Assembly: GCA_022113835.1 (NCBI GenBank)
Contig: JAILWY010000016.1
Location: forward strand, 6,913,501 to 6,977,500
From: Atopsyche davidsoni
Lineage: Eukaryota > Arthropoda > Insecta > Trichoptera > Hydrobiosidae
Direction: 5' to 3'
Length of the DNA: 64,000 nt
A program made the position numbers and the translations under genes. Numbering within the stretch: position 1 is the stretch's first letter; the number at the start of each line of letters is the position of its first letter. Shown piece by piece: positions 24,105-37,000 of the stretch. The notes under the pieces are model-generated. The model was given only the letters and a program-made list of their open reading frames with translations. It ran no database searches and had not been told where the DNA came from.

Positions 24105-26656
24105 TTATCTTGAGAAAAACAATTTATTAGTGTTGTCATATACTTGCTGACACAGGATATCCACATCTTCATTTCTTATTCCTGCTAGAATCTCCAGAAC
24201 TTGCCTGTAATCAAAACAAATGTGGTGATGCTGGGGAAGTTGACATTATAAGCAATGCTAATCTATAGTATGGTTTTTATTTTTGAACAACAACCGAGAG
24301 ATATTAGTTCAATAAATTTAAAATTATCGAATATCTGCCTGAGTCAGATTGATAGATGGAATTTGAAGAAGTTGCAAATAGAATGTATGCCATGGGTGTA
24401 TTGTACAAAAAGTAATGCAATATTTTACGTGATAAATAAGGGATGAAGAAGCTGTCAGCCTGGTGTATGCCTCGATTGGTGATTATAAACTAGTAGATAT
24501 GAATATCAACTTCGTAACAGAGCTAGGAACTCTTCAAGTGAAATTTATAGGAGTTTAATAAAACCTGGAACCAATGGTAAACGCCAGAGACTAAGCAATA
24601 ATCAAAACAGTAGATCTTTCTGGACGAACCTAATCCAAAAGAAAAGTCCTATTGATTAGAATGGTGAATATTTTGAAATCATTTGGGAACAATCCTCACA
24701 AACTAATATTTTCTGTAAATTTCATGAATCATGACATACATGATATTTGTAGGCTCATTTCTTCCTTTCACCATAGATCCTTCAGTGAATTTTTCTTTCT
24801 TGACTGTTGGGTAGTGGGTTTTGATGAATTGTGCACCAGCATGTGTTGGCTTGATCTCACACCATGGACAATCCGTTTCCATCAGAAGTCGCTCCTTGGG
24901 TATCTTGGCTGCTACTGCAAGATTCTCAATAGTTTTTAATGAACTGAAAAACACAAAAAAACATGTAGATATACAAACTAAATAATATATCATCTCAATA
25001 TGGTTATTGTTAATTAGAAATGCAGGAAGAAACCAAGGTCTTTGGTTGACCATTCACTATGGTGTAAAGGTGTCTTCAAATATGAAGTGAAATATTTCAT
25101 TGAAATAAGGCACTCAAAAAGTTTAAGTCATAATTTTGATTGATTCTACTGTTGATTTTTTGTGTAATTTTTTAACCAACACCTAAATTAAATGAAAGCT
25201 GATTACTTTTATGAGCATTTCAGGTTTTTCAACTCATAAAGCTGAAAAACAAAATTAAAAATACCACTATGGTATAAATAATTGTTTTCACTATGATGAT
25301 GATTTCGTCAGGTTCTAATATTAGACCGAGGTTTTGTGCACTTTGTCTACATTATCAAAATTTTAGTATTCAATCTATTTCTCAGTCCTGGAATAAATTT
25401 ATTGAATAATTTCAGTTTATACTGATGAAAGTGTAATAATCGTTTGATTGTAGATTAAAACTATGATAATTGAGAGGATAAGTCTGTGTACATTGAAATA
25501 AAAATTGCCTAAAAATCCATAAAATGAGAATTATATGCTAATGCCTCGCTTTAGTTCCGTCTGAATTCTGTTTTATGTTACATTTTATATCTATTTGCAA
25601 GCTAAAATTAAAATCAAATACAAATTAAGTAAAGCAAGCATGCATGGTTGGACTTATATTTTATACTTATTTAAATCAAAAACATGCATTCTAGTAAATA
25701 TTTTGAATAAATCAAGGCAATTTAAAAGAAACCAGTATTTCACAAACCCACAATCTAACCTAGTAAAAAAAAATTGTGAAACAATAGATTCAAAAATAAT
25801 TAAAATACATACCACCCGTTAATTCCTATGTATAGACCCATATCTATTGCTCTCTTCATGTCATTCTCAGATCCATCAAAGGAATGAACAACACCACCTC
25901 TTAGTTTTGACTGATTGCGAGATAGAATATCGAAGAAGTCATCCCATGCTGCACGACAATGCAAGAATAATGGTAAATTTAGATCTTCACAAAGCTGAAG
26001 TTGCTCTTCAAAATACCTATAAGAATATTGTATGAATATTATTAATGTTTTATTGACATGTATACCGTAAAAATGTTTTTTATGTATAATTTTTATTGTT
26101 CATACTTCTTTTGAAAATCTTTTTGACAGAATTGGAGCCTATCATAGTCTAGGCCGCACTCGCCGATCGCTACAATTCTTGACCCTCCTTTTATAGCAAG
26201 CTTTTTTAATTTGATTAAATACTCTTCAGAATCAAGTTCAAATTCAGTACATCTAGTAGGATGGCAACCTACTGTTGAAAATAAGCGCTCTAAAACAAAT
26301 ATAAAAATTGTAAATTATTCATTTACAATTAGTTATTTTGGCATAGGTATGTATAATGTTTACTATCAGTTTCAGCTAGTGCTAATGCAGTTCCACTGTC
26401 CGTCAAACTCCCTCCTGTTATAATCATTTTTTCAATTCCTCCCTCCCAGCACCTCTTGATAACTAATTCCAGATCTTGATTATGCTTTTTAGTTCCATGG
26501 TACACTCCCTTAAACATCTCATCGGTGAGATTAGCTCCAATATCTATGAAAATTTGACTTAATTGTCGTTAAAAGAACACGCAAATATCAATTGAATTTA
26601 TAGTTCACATTTTAATGAAATTAAAGCTTACCAATAAATTTGCGCAACTTTGCCAT
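24105..26656 (-). CDS. TATDN1: TatD-family deoxyribonuclease TATDN1
   Basis: Six minus-strand exons (26632-26656, 26364-26543, 26106-26289, 25816-26016, 24740-24943, 24105-24204) join in phase to 297 residues, the length of human TATDN1. Family landmarks appear in order: [15 protein letters not shown] (metal-binding strand), [79 protein letters not shown] and RNEPTNI. TatD proteins are TIM-barrel metal-dependent hydrolases acting as DNA 3' exonucleases/endonucleases; a role in chromosome decatenation is reported for vertebrates. All putative metal ligands are present, so it should be active. It is transcribed away from G-alpha-o. Introns of 535 bp (24205-24739) and 872 bp (24944-25815) hold nothing recognisable. 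Confidence 0.95.
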
Positions 26657-27399
26657 TTTGTTTAAATATTTATAAATAATGTAAAAATAAGCAACCTATA
26701 GTCTATATGAGAAACGAGACTATAGTGCCCAAGTCACTACCGAACTACCGAAGCGTGTTGTATGTTTTCATACAACGCACAGTTATTTCAATACTTATTA
26801 AAAATTACAAATTTGTAATATTTTATTAATTAATTAGATGTATTTATTTTTTACAGTACAGACTTTTTAAAGTCAACACGACTTTAATATGTCAGTTTGT
26901 TCTATTGGCGTCACTGGGCGCTTCGCTGCCATTATTGAAAAACTAGTCTCCAGAGGTTGGTTTTCCGATCAGCAATAGAGTAAATTATATGGACACGTTA
27001 ACACGATAAAAAAAATCATGCCGGTTAAAATAGTTGTAACAATTTATCAAAACTCTATTTTTTTTAATTACGCCAAATTCGTTTTATTGATATAAAAGAA
27101 TACTATTACAATTGATGGTTGATAGATTATAATACAACATCCGTTTCAGTTATTTGTCGTTCAGGGCGGGAAATTTTGTATTACTAGAAACTACTCTAGT
27201 GGGATGAATAAAATATTTATCCAAATAAATAACTAAGCAGCTATGAATATATTAAACTAAATATATATATATATATATATACATATATATATACTTATTT
27301 AAATTAAATTATTTGAAATAATATTTAAAAAAATCACATTTTAATGCCTAGTCACGTTAGCATGCAATAAATGTTTATTTTTTTTTCCAAAATAACTAG
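26657..27399. other. Divergent spacer between TATDN1 and G-alpha-o
   Basis: AT-rich DNA with a (TA)n tract at about 27261-27293. TATDN1's promoter should lie at the left edge, probably near the less AT-rich 26700-26760. No coding region is seen. Confidence 0.5.
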
Positions 27400-27905
27400 T
27401 ACCGAGTGTTCCGGCATTCGCCACGGCGGGACGCTAGAGCCTCCCTTCCTCCCGGCGCGGGCCGGAGTCTGGGGACCGGCATCGAGCGAACAGCCTCCTC
27501 CGCGCTTGCGCACATGACCCATACGGTCCCGCTGCCAGATGTGCCGTGTACCCTTCAGTTTCCTGAATGCATTATCACCCAAAAGGCACAACCGAGCGTC
27601 GCTAGCCTCAGCTCCGAGCGACGTCCCCGTCCCCGTCCCCGTCAGTGATCAGCGGCCGCGTACGGTCCGGAAGCGTGAGGCCCGCGCGCGGATGTGCGGC
27701 GGCGGACCCGCAGTGAGTGCAGCGTGACGCGTGACGCGTGACGCGTGACCCGTGACCCGTGACCCGTGGCCCGTGACCCGCTCTCGTATCCGCCGCGATG
27801 GAGTCGTAAGGACCGGGAAGCGATAGCGCCGCTCGCCAGTCGCCAGTCGCGAGGAAGTGCCGTCGAGACGGAGGATTCGTTACGGTGAGGAAGGCGGCAG
27901 GAAAG
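27400..27905 (+). promoter_or_regulatory. CpG-rich promoter/leader region of G-alpha-o exon 1a
   Basis: Composition switches abruptly from AT-rich to CpG-rich at about 27405 and stays so to the exon-1a start codon. This fits a housekeeping or neural promoter plus 5' UTR. The long frames across it, on both strands, are what GC-rich DNA gives by chance. No TATA box is visible and the start site is not determined. Confidence 0.55.
27724..27779 (+). repeat. 7-bp tandem repeat in the G-alpha-o leader
   Basis: Eight consecutive units: GTGACGC three times, then GTGACCC three times, GTGGCCC, GTGACCC. It lies about 130 bp before the exon-1a start codon, probably within the 5' UTR. Confidence 0.85.
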
Positions 27906-28023
27906 ATGGGGTGCGCCTCGTCGGCCGAGGAGCGGGCGGCCATGCAGAGGAGCAAGCAGATCGAGAAGAACCTCAAGGAGGACGGCATCCAGGCCGCCAA
28001 GGACATCAAGCTCCTGCTGCTCG
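27906..28023 (+). CDS. Galphao: G-alpha-o alternative first exon 1a
   Basis: Encodes [20 protein letters not shown], then [19 protein letters not shown], ending one base into a glycine codon before GTGAGT. Gly2 is the expected N-myristoylation site and Cys3 the palmitoylation site. Of the two exons this is closer to the usual animal G-alpha-o N terminus ([13 protein letters not shown]). It has its own CpG-rich upstream region, so a separate promoter is likely. Confidence 0.95.
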
Positions 28024-31000
28024 GTGAGTCTTTTGACGCACACGCGGGACATTTTACATGTCGTGGAATCAAAAATACATCGCACGATACACCATTCTTG
28101 CAGTCGATATCTTTCATCCGACAATTTGTGGATTTTTTTGGACTCGCCTAAATTAATTTTATCTTTGAGATCACCGGTTTCGTGCAAAATAATAAATTTC
28201 AAAAACAATTTTACCATTCTTCAATTTTTTTTACTTTTTTCTAGAGTATCCATTTTTTTAACAAAGAAAATTATTAATTCTTAATAATTTTCTGAGATCC
28301 GACGAATCAAAATCGCAACCGACCGAAAAAGTGCAAAACGCTCGTCGCATCTTACGTTTGTTGTTACAAGTGCCGTTTTATAAAAATAAAGGATCGGCAA
28401 ATCATAGAGTATGAAATTATGCATATCGGTAATGTAAATTTTTTGCTATTAGAAAAAATATTCAAATGGGAATAAATGTTTTACTTTACTAGATTGAAAT
28501 ATTAGCGTGTCCGTTGTCGTTTAGTCAAAGCTAATCGATATGAGTCGATATTCACATCTCCCGAGTGTCTCAGAGTGTCTCCCGGAGGGTCACAGGTGGT
28601 GCGCGGTATTGAATACAAAAACTCCGAAATATGAATATCAATTTATGCCGACGTCCTATTGCACAAGCGAAAGAAAATTAAACCGTCCTCATCGCAATAC
28701 TATTTTATTTTTCATATCGTGAATGTCGAAGCTAAATAAAACTATATTTGATTTCGGTTTGAAATTTTTCTGCACGTTTTGCAACAATAAAGCGGCATTG
28801 GTAATACGCCAGGCACCCGATATGAGATTCGATCTGACGCTGCTGATGCATCTTAATCGGCGTTTTGGATATTTATTAGAACGGTGCATTCGATCGGGTA
28901 TGCAATCGAACAAATAAAAAAAAACAAAAAAAATCGCTAACAAATTTTATACGTTAATGTAATAAATAATGATATTGTAATTGTTCATAGATAATATCAA
29001 TTGATAATTTAACCGTAAACATGAAACAATGCAAAAACTATAACAAAATTTTACTTTTGAAAAAAAAATTAAATCCTTAACACGTACAGTCAAAATTGTT
29101 TCAAATATAACGAAATACTTATGTGATTTTTCCACATGTTAATATTTATCGGTGACCGGTTTCGCCAACCTTTCCTGTTGGCATTATCAAACTGTGTCTA
29201 ATGTGAAAAAACCAGTAAAAAGTATTTTATTATATTAAAAACATTGAAATGGAATGCCACCTAGTACTCTCTGTCAATAATACTGATTATTTAAAATCGT
29301 TAATCAGTCGTGTGTTTTCATAAAATTTCAATATTTATATTTAACTTTGAAAATATACTACCCAAGTTTCGGTAAAACAAGCTAGATGTGATTATTTGTT
29401 GGGTACTAGTGCAATTATCGACAGTTTGTCCGATTCGCTTGTTTTTCTCGTCAGTTGTTTCGGCTCCTACATGGGTGTAAATAATAATAACAAACGGCGG
29501 CGCGGCCCAGGCGGCGCGGGGAGGGGGGCGCGGGGCGGGGCGGCGGGGCGGGGGGGGGGGCGGGTGCGTGTGACGCATGTGCAGCGGCAGGCAGCGCGGC
29601 CGCTCAGTCTCAGTCGAGCGGGGCGCGGTCGCTGTCACAGCGGGGATCTGCCGCCATTTTTTCGCGTTCTCGACGGACAGCGCTCGGTTGCCGGCGAGTC
29701 TTGCGATCGAATCGCGCGGATAGTCCGATTCGTCCTCTCGCGCTCGTTCCGGAGTGCCCGTCCGCGGTTCCCAGCGCTCGCGCCGATCTCGTCGCAGTCA
29801 CGAGAGTGCAAAAAAATCAATCGCCGCGTCCGGGAAGTGCCGGGGAGTGTCAGCGCGGCGGCCATTGCGAGCGAGCGCCGTCGGTTTTAGGTTAGGGTGG
29901 CGTGCGATTCGGCGCTGCGGCGTTCGGCGGAAGGGAATTCCGTTGGCGAGCGTCGGGCGTCCCCGGGTGTGCGGGACCTCACATGTGCCGCTCGGACCCG
30001 AGGTCCGACACGCGGCGGGCCGGAGGGAGTCGGTAGTGCCCGTGCGGGGCGAGGGCGAGGGCGCGCGAGACCCGCGAGCCGGCCGGGGCCCCGGCGCGGA
30101 AGACCGACGAGGGAGGCCACCCGGACAAGATTGCGACTGCGCTCTGTCAGGACGCGGTGCGCATCATGGGGTGTGCTCAGTCCGCCGAGGAGCGGGCGGC
30201 CGCGGCCCGCAGTCGCCTCATCGAGCGCAACCTCAAGGAGGACGGCATCCAGGCCGCCAAGGATATCAAGCTCCTCCTGTTGGGTACGTGCCGTGCCGGT
30301 CCCGCGGTCGACGACGGCGACCGGTGATGACCGATAGCGTCGCCGTTCCGGGTCGACTGCGGGGTGACGTCGTCCCGCCGCGTTCTGTCAATGTCAAAAC
30401 GTTTCGGAGATACTTCGAATAAATATTTATTATTTGAATTCCCCAGACGTCCGTTGTTAATTTTTTCACGATTGTGAATTTTGTGTCAACAATAATAAAC
30501 GTATGAATTATTTCCTTCCGTGTATTCATCGTGCGACGTATTGCGAATCTTCACAAACGCTGTCTCTCCGCTCGAACGAGATAAACGTCAGAATTGGCCG
30601 TTAAAATGCTAATCATAAATTTTGACCTGCGAGTGGACCCTATCGAGACAACTTATCGCATCCCCTTACGCGTAACTCAATATTGCACTTTGCATTTCCA
30701 TATTTCAGCAAAAAATGTTACGGTCGTCGCCTGGAAGTCCGACTTCCCTCCCAGTTGAAGTTGGAGATCGTCGCTCGGCCGTTGGCGGGTGGCCGCTGAC
30801 GGGTGGCGGGTGGCCGGTGGCCGCTGACGGGTGGCGGGTGGCGGGTCGCCGTGCCGCGCTCGGCCGGTAATCAATAGTTCGCGCATTCTACAAGTTTCCG
30901 AGCTCCGCCGGTCCCACGGCTCACGATTTGTTCGAAACCTGAATTACTAACATTATTCCCAGAATAACGACTCTGCTTATTGTATTCTCTTGTCGCTCTT

Positions 31001-34000
31001 TGGCTGCCGAAAACGAGAACGCCGACGTCCGCAACCTTAGTCCAATTTGATCACTCATATCGGTATGCATGTGTTAAAAACAATTATTTGTATTAATTTT
31101 TAATTATTGTACAATAGTCGATACGGGGTTTTTTTTTTTTTACACATATTTCTCCTTACTCAAACTCGATAACGAGATAATGAAATCCATGTACGCTACC
31201 GCCCAGGCCATACGCTGTCAGCTCTCCTAGCCTGCGCGCAGGATCAGGGGACAGCCTTCTCTGTATCGTATTGCAAGCGTGACCCTAACGACTATTGTAA
31301 ATTAACATGAAAGAAAATAAAGAATCTTGGATTTTTATTTGTGCAATAGTCTCACTAAAAAAAATCTCACTTACACGCGAGCATTTAATTTAAAAAAAAA
31401 GAAGGTATTATTCTAGTGATTTTCACCGTCACATTGCGATATGGATTTACGATACCATCATCTTAAATTATAATATTGGACAAATCCCATTTCATATAAT
31501 ACCTTTGGAAAGCCATTCATTGTTTGCGCGTGCAAGTGCTAACGTTTGCCCGAATTTTTGGTGGGTTTGTAGAATTATATATCTTCAGTAGGTATTTCCC
31601 ACAATAATTTAATAATAATCATATTGATTTTAAAACAGTTTGATATGCTTTATTTATTATATCCTATCACCTGGCAATTATTATACCGCATTCCCTATGG
31701 CTGTATTGAATTGAAAATAGATTTTGATTAATACAATTTTTAGATTTTCTCAACACGCAAATGTCAGAAGCCAGAGCTGTGAAATTTGAACTGTTTCGTA
31801 GCTCTTGTATTCGGTTAGCCTTATTACCCACCTAATTATTGTTATTCGTGTTGCGAAAGCCTTGAAAATTCGCAAAAACGTCAAAGTTGCTGTGCCGCAT
31901 GCTTTCTAAAGAATAATTCGTTTCATTAGTATGCGATTGGGAGCATCTTTTTCTGGATTCCAAAAATAAAATGGTTATTCTAAACACTTATTTATATTTC
32001 ACTGAAACCAAAAACATATTATATGTTTGCCTACTATATATTTAAGTCAGATGTACATTTTTTTTTGTATTTTATACTGAAATTCAAACTGTTGTTAAAT
32101 TTATGACAGAGTGTATATTTTAGCAGATGTTAATATTTGTGTTATTTTTTGGTGGCTTTGAGTAGTTATTGTTCTTACTGTAAAGCATTTTTTGTTCGAA
32201 CAGAAACCTCTATACCGTATTTTACGTTTGACGCGTAAAATATTAATTACAGTTTAATGGTGGTTTTTGTTGCTATGCTCTGTCAAAGGTTTTTTTTGAC
32301 GTTTCGGCTTTCGTACATGATCCATCTTCAATTGAACGTTTCCAGCGAGATATTCCAAACCTCGGTAGACCTTCTAAACTTTGATGCGGCATAAAACACA
32401 ATATATATGTATTAAAATATCCAGACACTACATTCCATGTTTGGAATATTGTTGTAGGGCACAAGTGTTGAAATGTGACCGACTTCGATATGCGGTGTCG
32501 TTGTAGACATCGACGTGTCGCCGGCACCAGCTGAGCGCGGCACAATCGCGACCGTGAAAGTTTTTAACAATTCTGTTGCACTTTTATTGTTACGCATCGT
32601 GGCTCGCTATGCATTTGCCGATAAATCCGTCCAGAGAAATTTTTTATTTCGCAGTAATCATTAAATACATAATTTATAGCTAAAAATGTGATTGTGACCA
32701 GTCAGAATTATTTGTTCGAATATTATTTTGGATACATACAAGTTTTTTTTTTTAGATTTCTAGCCGCAAAAAAATACTTCTTCCTGTATCGAGGTATATT
32801 AGCCAATGCTGCAATGAGGTTTCATATTTTACAGACATAATATAGGAAATTTTATTTCTAAGTAATATTTAAAAAAGTCACTAGTATGTATGGTATATAT
32901 ATATTTAGTAGTATTATTTTTTTAATTAGCGTGTATGCAGACTACGTATGAGCGGAGTGGTTCCATAAATCTGTCTGTCGTGCACCCACATCTCGCGGAT
33001 ATCTGCAGAACGGCAGAATCTAATTGAATGGCGTCGGCGGGCAATCGGTCCGGTGGATGAGAGCTAATGGAGGAGCGCGCCGCCGCCGATTGTCTCATCC
33101 GGCCAGGGGTCGCCGCCTGCCGGCTCCTGGGCCGGCTCCTGGGCCGGATCACTGCCGTTTCTTTACTAACCCCCCCTAGTTTTAATATGGTGGCAGATAA
33201 AAAGTATATATTCGAATGGTCTTCAAAAAAAGTTTGCAAATAATGTTTTATGGTTTACATATCACATATACTAGAAAGTCAGACGTAATATTGGGCAGTT
33301 AATGATGCGAAAAAAATGCCGTCGCATGGCATGTAGCTGTATTGTAATATTTTCATTGTATTTCAAACCTACGTATACACGATCCTAGTTAAGATTTTAT
33401 GACTACATGTTTAAAAAAAAATACCATCGGCGCATTTAATAATTTTGTCATCTTTTGATGGATCAGTCCCCGCAAATCTGTTTATACTTGGAGGCAATTT
33501 ATTAGCAAAATGTATATAGTTGTATCCGTACCCATATAATTTTATGATATTGATAATTGTATGTCGTATCATTCGAGAGGAAATTAATTTGCGTTTGAAA
33601 CATTTTTAAAATCGATATATCTTTATTTGATTTTATTTATTTGTAATTATGTAAGTGGATGAACATATACAACTAGTTTACTAGCATCGCATTAAAATGA
33701 TCTAATTCTAATATTTCATCGATTGATAATATTCAAGTCAATCAAAAATCACTGCTGATTTGATGTCCATTTTAAAATTAAATAGTTTACAGTTTTTGAA
33801 GAGACTTGTCTTCTCAACTGTTTAGCTCCACTGGTTACTAAGACAATAACACTTACTCTGCTGACAAATTTAACTGAATTGCTCTTTCCGTGTTGACAAC
33901 TGATTTCCAGTCCTTCCTTATTAAATCTCGCTATAATTTGTCTCGTCTATCATAGACAGCGCCTCTCAAAAATCTCACCATAACAAAAAAAATACACCCG

Positions 34001-37000
34001 AGGCTTTGACTATGGTTTTATTAAATGTTTATTTCTTTCATTTCTCGTATATATACTGTACATTTTATGATAAATAATTGTAACATTTCACTATACAATA
34101 AATACCACGAATGACATCAATTTTGTAATCGATTAAGGTGAATTGTGTTAATTGAGGAATTCTTAATAATCGTTGTATTCCATTTCTCATGCAACTCACT
34201 GCAGACAATTGCATTGTTGCACGTCAACCCAGTCCCTCACAAGGATCTTGCCGTATTGAATAAATTATATTTGTTTTTGAATTAAATACTTTAAAACATT
34301 TGTCAAAATATTATACAATATATGAAGTACACAATGAAGCCTATTTTCATATATTATTCATATTGGAATGAATTATTTTAATATAATCCTTCCTTGTGAT
34401 TAAAATTACTCTAAAGAGTTTCGAGACTGAATAATCGTTGCCATTGTACAGATTTTATCAGCTAGATTTTGTTACCTACGGATTGAATCCACTCGGTGAA
34501 ATTTTGAAAGTGTTTTTATCGTCCATGTGTATAATTAAAAAAAACATATTGTTACGTCAATAAGTCTTTGATTTTTTTACTGTGAATATGTTGAATATTT
34601 AATGATTGCAAATATAAATTAATGATTCCGTTTGCAATAAAATTAAGGAAGCATCCAACTTGCGTTAGGTTTTCGAGGACGGTCGGTGGCCGATTTTCGC
34701 TCAAGCTTGTGACTCGCTAATCGAGCCTCGGCGCCTCGAGGAGCCGCCTCGGCCGCGCAGCCACAGGATGCCCTTATCGCAGGATCGCAGGATGTGATCG
34801 ACCGCAGCAGCGAGACGTCAAACCGATTCAAGCTAAACTGACGGCCGCCTGCAGTCGCCGATAGTGCTGAGCGCGCTCGCTTGCACGCTGTCACTCCGCG
34901 AATACATCAAAGCACCACTCGTCATTCTCGGTCGATCGCCGCAAAGGGCGTATATGCTGAAAGACGGCATTTGAAAATGACGGAACAGATCCTTGGCTAT
35001 TCATGCCAATCATTCAAACACCTATACAATTTAGTAATATTAACTAAATGTAACCGAAAATTGTGTTTTTTGTTCAATTGTTGTTCTAGTCGTTGGACAC
35101 GCCCGTAAGCGAACCGCTCTGTTGGCAGCAAGCAGATCCGTTCCAATTAGTCGAACAACATGACACAGTACATATGTATTGTATTTTTTCTGTATAAAAT
35201 CGCTCTGAGTGAATGGGTGTGTATTTTTGATGCTAGCATTCTGGACACTTGTGATGCGACAGGCCGTGTATGCTCTGCTCAGTTTTTGAGCTCGCGTACA
35301 GCGAGGCTAAAAGTTATTTTTAATTATTTTAATAGTAATTGAATACTTAGATTTTCCTTTAAAAATATTAAATAAATTAATATTACTAAATTATTCGATT
35401 TTTTGTATTATTTATAATATATTACACGTATTCGCATCACATTGCATATGGCAGTTAGTAAAAGATTGTTTGATTAAACGCATCGTGTTTGATAATTTTA
35501 ACATTTACTCAAAAACTCCAATAAATTGGTCCATTCATAGTTCAGGTTGGATTTTGCAGTGTGATAATTGTATGGGTATCTCAATGCAGTGTCAAATGTC
35601 ATCAAGGTTAGATTAGGCTAGGTTGTTGACATGGCGCCGTCTTTATCTCATTTATCAGTTTTTCTAGTCACAATCCCGTTGCAGCCAATTAAATTACTTC
35701 TATAGCTTAAAATTTAATACATTAACTTTTATAATTTTCATTGATTCTGATTGGCTGGATTTGGGCTCAACTGTTAACAAAATTTATTTTCAATTATACC
35801 GTATTTTTGTTAGGTTTGAATTTTTGCTGTTTTAAATAATTATTTAAATCTTTGTTGACAAAGTTATTATTTTCACACGATTACAATAACAATATTTTAA
35901 AATCGGACCAATTTTAATTTAATTTTAAAAGTAATCACAATATTACACGAAATCTTTTATTCTTTATTCTTGTTGCTGTTGATACTTTTTCTTGAGATTT
36001 AAAAATAAGAAGTTATTTTTTTATTTGTACCGAGTAGTAATGTTTGCTCAAATGCTCTCTATTTAAACGAAGATCTCGCATTAAGAGACATAAGCTTGGT
36101 AAAACGTGTGACACTCTATACCTAGACATTTTAATATTATAAATCAGACAGAAAATGATTGTAGTGTGAAATATAAGAATATATAATAATACTAATCTCT
36201 AATAAACATTAATGAATAACCTATGTCAATAATAATTTTGTACGTTGTCGAATAATCAGTATATATTGTTTTATTTCAGTTGGTTTGTATTATTTACAGA
36301 TTGAATATGTAATTCAAATAAGGGTAAAGGTTAAAAAGTTCGCTGCTTGGCATTCAAGACTGATCAACATGTTGATATTTTATTTTGAGACAAGCTACAT
36401 TTGATGATGTAGGTAACAATATATACTGTCGTTAAATATTTATAATTATGTTAAAAAAGATAAAATAAATTTATTTTATAGAGGTGTGAACCTATGTTTT
36501 CATATTGCAATATTTAAATACTACATCCGCTAAAATATGTGTTTATATATTTATGTAAATATAATGAAATTCTATCATTTCAATATACAAACGTTTAACA
36601 CAAGAGGAAGTCTTTAATTTTTTTAGACAATTGCGCTATAAATTACTGTATACATTAAATTAAATGTCGATATAATCATTCTATGCATCTAAATATCAAA
36701 TGAGGTTTCATATATGACGTGTAGGTGTTTTTTTAAATCCGCCGAAGGAATTTACGTAAGGATTTAGTGTAAAGTTTGAATAGACATTTAAACCAAATGT
36801 ATAATTTATCACAAATGATTTTTCCCATATCGGTCGAGTGATTCTACAATCAGGAGTGCGACAGGACTCCGCGCCTCTGAATGCACACTTCCTGGCCTTC
36901 ACCTTACCGCTAGCCGGCTTGGCTTGCACGTTAGATAATAACACGGTGTAGATTTTCAGTTGCATGAGGCCGATGCGAGTGCGAAGTTTTCTGCACACAC

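Noticed and set aside
29887..29897. TTAGGTTAGGG resembling insect telomere repeat
   Set aside because: Only about two units; too short to mean anything.
27406..30422. Long open frames on both strands across the CpG-rich blocks (up to 222 codons)
   Set aside because: GC-rich DNA has few stop codons, the frames are arginine/proline/glycine/alanine-rich, overlap each other on both strands, and show no motif apart from the two real G-alpha-o first exons.
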